A DNA stretch of 64,000 nucleotides, taken from assembly GCA_933228895.1 (NCBI GenBank), contig OW121846.1, positions 75,342,064-75,406,063 on the forward strand, read 5' to 3'. The translations under genes and the position numbers were made by a program. Under the pieces are notes generated by a model. The model was not told the DNA's origin. It was given only the letters and a program-made list of their open reading frames with translations, and did not search any database. Of the stretch, positions 55,736 through 64,000 are shown one piece after another (the first letter of the stretch is position 1; each line of letters begins with the position of its first letter). Source of the stretch: Platycnemis pennipes (lineage: Eukaryota; Arthropoda; Insecta; Odonata; Platycnemididae).

Positions 55736-58379
55736 CTGGACAATTTTTTAAATCTCCTTGAAATGCTACTTAAAAAATTGTTAATTATACTAAAACACCT
55801 TAGCGATGAAAAGAATGCATTTATTTAATGTATTTTTCGAGAAATAAGCAAAAGAAATGCCCAGAAAACACGCCCACTCTAAAACGTATTGTGATTGGCC
55901 GGCTGAAAGTGACGTCAGCTCCTGCAATGGAGAGGAAAACGGCGGGACGTACTGTACCTGTGGACGTTGTTTTCAACATTTGTTGTCGGATTTAGATATC
56001 TTTGGTGTGGTTAAGGAAGGCTGCGAACATATATGATTTCTTTAGAAGGTATGGAGTCTGAGTTTGTCAAAGCTGAGGCAAGAAATCTTCCGAAAATCTC
56101 AACATTAGCAATGTTTTCATACGTATCAACACAGTGTTTACCATCAACTTCGTTCAATCTTCGAAGAAAACATGATTCAAACGGAAATCCAAAAAGTTAA
56201 GATGGCGAGGTAAAAGCATGTCAATGTTTGAAAATGAATGTTCACATTTGAATTTTGTAATATTCATAATATGGCGATGATGAATGTTTTGGTGTTAGGG
56301 TCGTTCGTGAGGAACACGACGATGATGCCATGGGCTATGTGCAGGTTAAGCTCGATAAAATGTTGTTCGTACTCGTGTATGCCCCGAGCATAAACTAATA
56401 TGTCGTGGAAGCACATATTTTGATGGATGGCGAAGACAAGTAGGTATACCTACTTGTCTTCGCTATAGACTACAGTGAGCATTTCTTGCAGGGATTGCGT
56501 AGGTAAGTCAAGTTCGGGACCACAAAAATAAGATGTATTATGGGCATCTACTTTATCCATTTGTTTACTTTGAATTACTGCTCCAATATGTGTCGACATC
56601 TCTCTATTTTCAGGCACATTGTATCATTTGGGATGTTTTCAAGGATTCGGTTTAAGACCTGGTTACACGATACATTAACCCGTACGAGTTAATGTGTAAA
56701 TGCATGAACGCGAAAATGCCCCGTGTAACCACACCAAAATGTACAAATGAATGAATGCGTGAACAGAAAATAGAACCTGTTCTATTTGGTTCATGCACTA
56801 ACGCACAAGTTGAGCAGAAACCATTCACGCAAATGTACATTAACCCGTACGTGTTAATGTATCGTGTAACCAGGCTTTAAAGGCCTAAATAAAAAATACA
56901 ATGAACATGAAAATCTTTTGTTTGTAGTGGCATAACCTTATGGTGCAGTTATGAGTTTTGATACGATTTCCAAGAACTTCCTTTTGGGAAAATATATATT
57001 GGGCTATTGAGACAAAGGGGGATTAAAAAACCCTTGATTACCGAATATACCGAGGAACTTCAAAATTCAACCTGTGTCGCAGCAAGCAAGTGCGATCGTG
57101 ATCCTAGATTCTAATGTTGTGTGGTGTAATATTGGTGTATTTGGCATATTAGCTGATCTCGACGCAGACGCGGTATGTTGAAACGTGAATCTAATGTGTT
57201 AAATCGTGAAGGTAATGCAAAGAAATAAATATTCCCGTCTACAACTACTTTGGTTTAATAAATTGTTTTTATGTTCACAAGTAGCCATTCACGCGTCCAT
57301 CGTTCACGCTGACCTTCGAAAATTGAAATTGACCGGTGAAAATTACTGCTTGTGATTAATAAAAGTTAGGACGTCTAATCTTGAAAAGTAAGCATCGATA
57401 GTTTCAGTGGGTTCAGTCTTTTAATCATAATTGAAAGTTGCTTAGCGAACTTTTTCAAACATGGCATATTGCCTGATATGGAAAAGATTTTACGTGACAT
57501 ATGTGCAGCACATTTCCCTCGTGCTCTAATTACTGACTTGTGCATGTACTAAATTTCCTAGCAGTTTTTCAATCAATGAAAAAACTTTACCGAATAATAT
57601 TGAGCCCATATGTCAATCGCATCAATAGTACTACTGGCGGCGCTTTGTTTTGACCCAGTTTCTGCACAATTAAGATACAATTAAGTTTAATTTAGCTTCC
57701 AGAATTGGTAAAATGAATATAGACAGAGTAAACGTTCAAAAATGCACACGTTTGATCGCATAGGCAAAGTTTCATTTCGCTTGCACCTCTTTCTTCACCC
57801 ATATTATCCTGTTTCGGGTAATTAAAAAAAATACTTGTTGGGAGGCATTTCCGTTGGTGTCATTATATTTTGGCACAAGACAACATTTAAAACAACGCTT
57901 TGGCATATTAAAATAAAGTGCGTTCATGAAAGACATTTCAATAGTGATCTCCTAAACGCTTCAAACTTCGCATAGAAATATACGCACCGCGACCGCTGTT
58001 GCAGGACCTGACGTCATTCAAGATGGCAGCGATGCGAATTACGTTTTTGCGAGGGACCAGCTCGTGGCGATTCAAATGCTTATATTTTAAAAATAAAATA
58101 CTTTCTGTCAAAACTGCTTTCGCAGCAAGTAATTTTTTTGTTTAAACTCTACGAAAATGCCTTTATTGGAATATGTGTCCAGAGACCTATTCGTTGGAGT
58201 TTCAAGTATTTTCCAGCCTACGCGTTGTACCAACTTGGATCCTTATTCCCACTCTTATACTTATGGGGTAAATATTTTTTCATAAATTACCGCGTAATTT
58301 GAAGGAATCCTTTCCGTATAAGTACTCTCGGTATCACTATTTTTACTGAAGTTCTCGCAATTTTCAAAAGAAATATTTT
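55736..58379. other. 2.6-kb segment splitting LINE C
   Basis: No gene recognised. It contains a 220-bp MITE (56656-56875) and two short CpG-richer patches near 55900-55960 and 58000-58070. Either an unrecognised non-autonomous transposon or rearranged DNA. Confidence 0.45.
56656..56875. mobile_element. MITE with long terminal inverted repeats
   Basis: The left arm CCTGGTTACACGATACATTA and the right arm in inverted form agree over about 40 bases, with one or two mismatches within CATTAACCCGTACGAGTTAA. TTTAA lies at both sides (56651-56655, 56876-56880). TTTAA could be a TTAA or TTA target duplication, leaving piggyBac-like and Harbinger-like origins open. No coding capacity. Confidence 0.8.
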
Positions 58380-59050
58380 AGTCACCCCCAAATGTGTTAA
58401 AAACTGTTTGCTAAAATGGAAAATCTTTCTTTTTACTTTAATATTTTTTTCAGAAAAGCTTTTACGTATAACACCTTGTGGTCACCTATTACATCGATAT
58501 TTTCAACTTAAATAAATTTTTCAGGGATGTTTGTGCCTAGTAAATCATGAACGTTCTTTCCTCTATTAGGCAAAGTTACTATTTGATGCAATGCGTATGA
58601 TGCTAACAGCTTCAGCAATGACTCACAGATTTTTTTGTCCCTAAACCCAGACTTATGGCTAAATGTCTTCCAACCTAGAGATGGTGTATTGAAATCGCCA
58701 CCTTCAGTAATCTGGCGTTCGTTGTTATGGGACTTCAAGGACTGATCGGTTTCTCTAGTTCCAATACTGAGTGTACATCGGAATGGGGTCGGTCTATGGT
58801 ACGCACAAGCATATATTACTTTTGATTTAGCGCATTGAATTGAACATCATACCCTTTCTATTATATTATCGGTATTCGCTTCTGTTTTGCTGACTATTGT
58901 GTTCTTTACTGCGATAAATGCTCACTCTCCCGGTCGACCTTCTCGATCTCTCCTGTATACACTAAAATTTCAGGAGGAAAATTTCATTAACTGCAAATTT
59001 TCTTGTTGACCAACTTTCGGTTCCAATGATTATATCAACGCCTTAACCCG
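58380..59050 (-). pseudogene. CR1-like LINE C, endonuclease part
   Basis: Minus strand. VYRRDREGRPGE then a stop and AFIAVKNTIVS-like text (58970-58880), YACAYHRPTPF (58830), GGDFNTPSLGWKTFSHKSGF (58706-58650), LHQIVTLPNRGKNVHDLL (58600-58545), and a VENIDVIGDHKVLYV block near 58490 follow the apurinic-type endonuclease of CR1-group LINEs (Y-x-P, G-G-D-F-N, S/G-D-H). Stops and frameshifts throughout. It continues toward a linker near 58400 and is then cut by the 2.6-kb segment. Confidence 0.7.
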
Positions 59051-59399
59051 CTCAGCTATCATGGCTGTCAAAGCCATGATGTAATCATTTCCTTAGCATG
59101 TAGTCATGAATGTAGAAGTTCAACTAAGGTGAAATCTTTGATTAATAAGTTTCTTTAGCTTCGCGCTAGATGGCAACGAAAAATGTATCCTCACCATACT
59201 AATCCTTACAAAAAGTTAATTTTTAAGCTATGTAAATAATAAAGATAAATTCTTTCATTAATTATTAATAACCATTAGTTATATTTAGGCTAGACAGCAA
59301 GTTTAGCTATTATATCGCAGCTGGGAAGAAAGTGTTGTAAAAATCTGCTAAAGCTTTATTATTTAGGTCTTCCAGCAGAGGAGAAACATTTCCTATCGC
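59051..59399. other. AT-rich stretch between LINE C and the host promoter
   Basis: No element or frame recognised. Confidence 0.5.
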
Positions 59400-59866
59400 G
59401 GGGATGTGAGGATTGGCGTGAGGGAACTCGGATTTAGGGAGTAAAGAGGGTACTACCATCAACCCTTTGTGAAACCTATCCTGGCCAATAGTGGCTCGGC
59501 CATTGGAAGTGCGGCCCCGTAGACGCTGCCACTCACCCCAACTTCACTTCCTCGCCCTTGCTTGGCACGTCGGGAGAGGACAGGGCGGCGTCTCGCTGCC
59601 CCCCAGTCGCACCACCGCCGCCCGCCCCCAGTCGCCGCCCCCTCCCCGCCCCCAGGTGGCCGAGTGGAGAGGGTTGGGCCGGGGAGGGGCGGAGGGGGCG
59701 ATCGCCCCACCGAACGAGGAGGCAGGCAGTCAGATGCCGCCGCGCCGCTGCCGGGGGAAGTTCGCGCGGGAAACGCACGCTGCCCAGGGACGTCACTGAC
59801 ACGAAGCGCAAGCTGACTGACGAGGAGCCGGACGTCGGTGCCGCGCTCGGACGTTCACCGCTCGCC
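59400..59866 (+). promoter_or_regulatory. CpG-rich promoter and 5' UTR of the host gene
   Basis: From about 59440 the sequence turns GC-rich with many CpGs and GC-box-like GGGGCGG/GGGGAGGGG strings (59600-59705), ending directly before the ATG at 59867. No TATA box is evident. Such a sharp change in an AT-rich region marks a host regulatory region. The transcription start cannot be placed. Confidence 0.6.
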
Positions 59867-60164
59867 ATGCCTCTGCGCGTGGTCCTACTCGCCGTGGCCA
59901 CGCTTGCCCTGGCGCCGGGGGCCCCTTGCCGAGGGCCGCCGCCGCCTCCGCTGGCCGCGGTCGTCGAAGGCCCCGGGAGCTCCTGGCCTCCGGCCCGAGC
60001 CCTGTTGGACGTGCTCAAGATCCGGCCCAGCGCCTCGAGCCGCCCCGCCTCTCCGCCGAGGCACATGCGGGAGCTGTACGAGGGGCTGGTGGCGGGCCGG
60101 ACCGAGGCAGCCCACGGTGGGCCCGACGCCCCCGTCGCCATCCGGAGCACTGCGCCCCTTGCCG
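59867..60164 (+). CDS. first coding exon of a putative TGF-beta/BMP-family ligand
   Basis: The ATG at 59867 (CGCCATGC context) opens MPLRVVLLAVATLALAPGAP, a clear secretory signal peptide. After a proline-rich stretch comes ARALLDVLKI, then PPRHMRELYEGLVAG. TGF-beta-family prodomains begin with L-L-x-x-L-x-[LI], a linker, then P-P-x-x-M-x-x-L-Y, so the spacing fits. The exon ends GCCG before GTGAGT at 60165 (phase 1); the frame runs on as intron until a stop at 60373. An upstream in-frame ATG at 59558 exists but would hide the signal peptide. The mature ligand, which would decide the family member (dpp, gbb, maverick or other), lies outside the window. The family call is inference from one exon; a different secreted protein is possible. 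Confidence 0.55.
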
Positions 60165-61989
60165 GTGAGTTGCCCATCCCCAGCGTGCCTTTGACTTTCT
60201 CATGGATGATAACGCCGAATATTATTGTTGTAGTTGAGGCAAAATTGGCCTCGATAAAGATTCCTCAGTATATGTGGAATTATCTTCAGCCAGAATGTTT
60301 TTGGCCACTCAGAAAATGGAGATTATTCCCAAGATTTTTCATCGTCTTGTGTGTTTCGGCCATTTTTGTGTGAGACCGGTATTAATCTTCACCTCAAGTC
60401 AGATAAGTTGAATGTCATCACTTAACGGGTCATCGTTTCACGATAAGGAGTAGAGAGATGAATATCTCATTGAAAACAATGTTGTGCTAATTTTATTGGA
60501 ATTGGTGTATACATTTGTGTAGCAATTGCTTACCACTGTTAACTTTATTATTGGGAATATTTGGGTGCAATAAGAAGTGCACTCATTAGAAAAGCAGCAC
60601 TGAGCATAACGGAGGAAGAATTCAGCTACAAGCATGATTACCGATCATCGCCTTAGTACCTGTCAACTTGTAATTGGCCATTATTAGTATCCAAAATCAA
60701 TGCGGAAGTTATGTTTAATATCTCATTTTGAAAGAAATTGGCACAAAATACAGATTCATTTTCCTTGTAAATAACGGTATTATCACATAAATTTGACTTT
60801 TTCTATCAAGCATTATTTCGAAGTGTTAATACTCGATACGTAGGTTTGAAGTTAAATTTTCAGCCAACTTTTTTCTCTGTGTCGATAAATATTGAATGCA
60901 TGGTAGAAATTGAATTGCTATTGCAAATTGCATTGCAAATTGAATTTTAGTATTATATAAATCGTGTTGTATCATTAATATCCAAATACGTTGTTATCCC
61001 AAGATTTCAATCATAATTCCAAGCCTCCAGGAAATTAAATTGGAAAGTAAGAAGCTGAAATATCTATGACAGTTTATGGCTGTTCAGTCAACAGCCATCA
61101 CGTAAGAGGGGACTCGTAGGTATATTATTTGACAGCAAAGTCGAGTAATCAACATAATTCAACTCTAAGGTGTGATTACATAGGATTTTCACGTTCGAGC
61201 AACCAGACAAGCTTACGGTATCTTGATTTAGGTTAACCATTCATAGTTCTTTAGTGATATACTTATTAATAATTTTTTATTCATAACAAATCAACCAATA
61301 AGCTGTTAAAGAAAACTAGGTATTGTGGTGGACATGTGGAAATGGACATTTTGCGACAATGGCTATCCACAGGTATCGAATCCACACATACGTATTCCAA
61401 AAGCCGACCACGGTTTCAGCATGTAATTCAGGTAGCAATTCCTAGCTAGCTTTATGAAGTCACCGTATTCAATAGAAGTGTGATATGAAACGTTTATTTT
61501 CAGCACGAGTATGATGGAACCAAATGCTGACTCAGTCTACTAATTGCATGCATTATAAATCTCTCAAAAATTATTACAGAGTGTACGTAAATGGAAATTA
61601 TTTTTCTGCCCTTCTGAATATTTTAAATGGGAATTGAAAACCTCACCTGAAATTGTTCTCTCAAAGTCACTGTATCCTTAATGAGTCTTTACCGTCTGGG
61701 ATTTGTCTGATAAAAACTGCGTGTTTTGTAAACATGTGATGGGAAATGGAGCGTATTTTTGAATGGCCCAACGTTTTTCGTCGTGGAGAGAGACGAACAC
61801 GGACGAACGATATGGTGCGACAAGTCATTGGCTGCGCCGGAAGCGTAAAAACGAAACCGTGCTAATGAGAATACCTCACTTCTACTGGAGATTGACGGTA
61901 ATATTTGTTCCCAATGTGGTCTTGTGTGTGGGAGCAGCTGCGAGAGGAATTCCGACCCTGTGGCCTGAAAAACTAGCTTAACTGTACGA

Positions 61990-62340
61990 GGGGGTGTGTG
62001 GGTTGGTGTGGTGGCTAGAGTACTGGCCTCCCATCCCGAGAGTGTGAGAGTACTGGCCTCCCACTGGATTCCCGGCAGTGGCGGATTTTTCGGTGGAAAA
62101 CTGGTCCCTACTTGATTGCATAGTGGAGGGGATTTTAGGTTCAGTACTCTGTCCGTCGGATGGGACGTTAAGCCGGGGTCCCCTTGGCGCCTGTCGTTAA
62201 GAGTAGGCTAATGCCGACGCCGGGATTCTCTCCACCCTTCCTTCTTTCCCTGAAAACTCCTACCATTACCCGTTTACCCACCTACCCTAAATGGCGCAAA
62301 TGACCTCAGCTGTCGGTCGCCTCCCCTGAATAGCATAACA
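61990..62340 (+). mobile_element. tRNA-derived SINE with 11-bp target duplication
   Basis: The 351-bp body starts GGGGGTGTGTGGGTTGG. It has an A-box-like TGGCTAGAGTACTGG and a degraded B-box-like GGATTCCCGGC. A core follows with TGGGACGTTAAGCC and GGTCCCCTTGGCGC, and the tail is of ATAACA type. TAACTGTACGA flanks both sides exactly (61979-61989, 62341-62351). The head holds a 30-base-offset duplication of AGAGTACTGGCCTCCCA (62017 and 62047). Confidence 0.9.
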
Positions 62341-62639
62341 TAACTGTACGATACAGCGCGGATGTATGCTCTTGGTAGTGTAAATGACTTGAAATTTGAG
62401 ATACTGTAAAAATCGCCAAGTTTATGGGGTAACCGTTTTTCTTTTGCATTTTATAGGAGACCATTTCAAAAGTTGTTTTTTTCATTTCCCTTGTTGTATC
62501 TATTCGTTGTTTCTTTTCATAGCTCTGTACTGATTCCTCTTCCATTTTTAGCCTGGTAGCCAATAAATAGCCGTAAGGCTGAGGTGCACAGCATAAAGGA
62601 GTTAATGTGAAAGAACAATGGATGTCGATAGGAAGTGTG

Positions 62640-62960
62640 TGCGAGTCGCGATAGGCGCTCGCCGTTTCAGTGCACCCGCGAGTGATTGTCTACTTGTTGG
62701 CGTCGTCTTCACTCTCCGCCGCCTCCCACATCCGCGTCCCTTGAGGCATCTGCTGCCTTCGCGCTTGGAGTGGCGCGAACGGAGTCGTGGCTCCGTGCGG
62801 CGGCCGGACCGTTCCCTCCCCCGCCCCGCCCGCTTTTCGTTCTTTGGCGGAGGAGGCCGCTTGGCGCCCACCCCCGCCCCACCCCCCAAATTCTTCCAGC
62901 GGCCCCCTCCAAATCGGATTAGGTGCGTGCGGGGACGGGCGCTGGGCTCATCCGCTCGTC
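62640..62960. promoter_or_regulatory. CpG-rich block within the presumed intron
   Basis: A sharply bounded GC-rich block with many CpGs, open in several frames on both strands as GC-rich DNA tends to be. A possible alternative promoter, 5' exon or enhancer; no coding frame is convincing. Confidence 0.4.
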
Positions 62961-63300
62961 CGTAGAGCTCGCTCGAAATGTGGCACATATCTCCACGCAT
63001 GTGATATGTCGTATGCTATTCTGTTGCCTGATGCGAAGTGGCCTCAGTCAAATACCTCCCAGACCCTAAAAATTATTATTGCCTTCCGCGCAGAAAGAGT
63101 TTACGGTTAGCGCGTGTCGAAGCTTAGAAAACAAGGAGAGTCAATCGGTTTATTCGCAAAAAATACATAATATATACTATATCCTCGGTTGAAATCGTAA
63201 ACTTTCGTAAACATTAAGTTCGTCAAAAATTGGTAATAATTCGTTAATGCTCCTACGATTAGTGTTTAGTAATACTACTGCTGTGTACATCTTAGTTTGC

Positions 63301-63350
63301 GTTTGGTGTGAATGACCATGGCTGTCGACGCTATTTAAAACCTAACTCGA
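63301..63350 (+). repeat. possible relic of an I-type LINE 3' tail
   Basis: TGGTGTGAATGACC then GGCTGTCGACGC resembles the end of LINE copy 2 (TGGTGCAGAATGACC then AGCCGTCGACGC). The triplet tail is not preserved. Confidence 0.4.
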
Positions 63351-64000
63351 CTTGTCTACTCAATTGAATGTGCATGGGAATTGAGTTGAAGAGTACTCCT
63401 ATTGCGGCTACTTTCGGGATATATTTGTACAATCGAGGAAACAGCGTATCCCATCGAGGTAAGGTTTTGCGCTTTTTTTAATTGATCGCCTCATAATATA
63501 TTATTATCCGAAACGATGTCTTTGCGTAAACTGTTTTTGACAATGATCGTTATTCTCCCGAAAAAATGTTTTTAAGGTTCAAATGACTGCTTGAACAAAA
63601 ATTACACCTAAGATATACGATTTTGTTATGAAGTACGGAGGTTTTAGCCTTTCAAAACAAATCTACAAATTATGCAATGGCACATTCTGGTATTTGGATA
63701 CTTGGTGACGACTGTTATGACGACGGACGTGAGGGATGAGGAAATACAGCCTACGAGGGAGATAAATCTGTGAGGAAGTGCTTCCATAAGTGTGGTATAA
63801 GGAAACTGAATCCTTGAATTTGTAACTTCATGACTGATTTTTGCCCTTCATATGACCGAACTTGTCGATAAACCGAAGGACTCTGATTACTTCCACATCC
63901 TAAGTATCTTAGGCTCTAAGAATATAAGGCTCTGAAACCTTTTAACTACGTATTCTAATCAGTGTGCGTGTCTTGAGGGGCTTTTGTTTCTGATCCTTTG

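Larger units (their letters stand above)
60165..64000 (+). other. presumed first intron of the host gene
   Basis: It begins with a consensus GTGAGT donor. No acceptor with a convincing second coding exon was seen before the right edge. It holds a SINE, a CpG-rich block and a LINE tail relic; the rest (60400-61970, 62980-63290, 63360-64000) shows nothing I recognise. Confidence 0.45.

Noticed and set aside
59558..60373. A 271-codon plus-strand frame covering promoter, exon and intron
   Set aside because: Its first third is CpG-rich leader without protein character, and it runs through a consensus GTGAGT donor at 60165. The ATG at 59867 gives a clean signal peptide, so only 59867-60164 is called coding.
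61990..62340. A functional tRNA gene
   Set aside because: Only A/B-box remnants are present, followed by a SINE core and tail with a target duplication; no cloverleaf.
62602..63110. Long overlapping frames on both strands
   Set aside because: GC-rich DNA has few stops in any frame; the products are proline/arginine-rich with no domain, start context or splice support.

Overview
The window is animal DNA, almost certainly from an arthropod and probably an insect. It is AT-rich and intron-bearing, packed with retroelements and DNA transposons typical of arthropods (BEL/Pao, I/Jockey-type, CR1-like and R4-like LINEs, Penelope-like, Tigger/pogo, PIF/Harbinger, hAT, EnSpm-like), and ends in a CpG-rich host exon with a spliced donor. 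I cannot name the order or species. Nearly all of positions 1-59000 is nested transposable-element sequence; only the last 5 kb looks like a host gene.

Layout. 1-1520: BEL/Pao copy A, gag to protease, minus strand, running off the left edge. 1712-3530: R4/R2-type LINE, minus. 4340-13790: BEL/Pao copy B, minus, split inside its protease by a nearly full-length I-type LINE (about 6740-12257, minus) and carrying a 180-bp piece of foreign gag in its reverse transcriptase. 13800-19726: a decayed PIF/Harbinger transposon whose transposase (plus) is broken by a CR1-like LINE (14697-15853) and is separated from a MADF-BESS partner gene (minus) by a complete TA-flanked Tigger element (16048-18737). 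22421-29781: two more copies of the same I-type LINE, plus strand, head to tail. 29870-30790: two Penelope-like GIY-YIG remnants, the first with a hammerhead-ribozyme-like 3' motif. 30850-34820: a two-ORF CR1/L2-like LINE, minus. 34812-44668: a 9.86-kb EnSpm-like DNA transposon with terminal inverted repeats, a transposase gene, a seven-exon partner gene and a 327-bp tandem array; a 2.0-kb TTA-flanked Harbinger-type element sits near its right end. 44696-46618: hAT remnant. 46640-47110: Penelope-like RT remnant. 47526-53858: a complete BEL/Pao element with two 339-bp LTRs and a 5-bp target duplication (TTATC). 54412-59050: a CR1-like LINE interrupted by 2.6 kb that contains a 220-bp MITE.

From 59400 the character changes to a CpG-rich promoter/5' UTR and a first coding exon (59867-60164) with a signal peptide followed by what looks like the start of a TGF-beta/BMP-family prodomain. 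It ends in a consensus splice donor. The rest of the window would be its first intron, with an intact tRNA-type SINE (61990-62340), a second CpG-rich block (62640-62960) and a short LINE 3'-tail relic.

Most element genes are broken by stops, frameshifts or lost catalytic residues. The best candidate for something little described is the EnSpm-like two-gene transposon: all six introns of its partner gene keep GT-AG ends and matching phases although the coding sequence has acquired stops.
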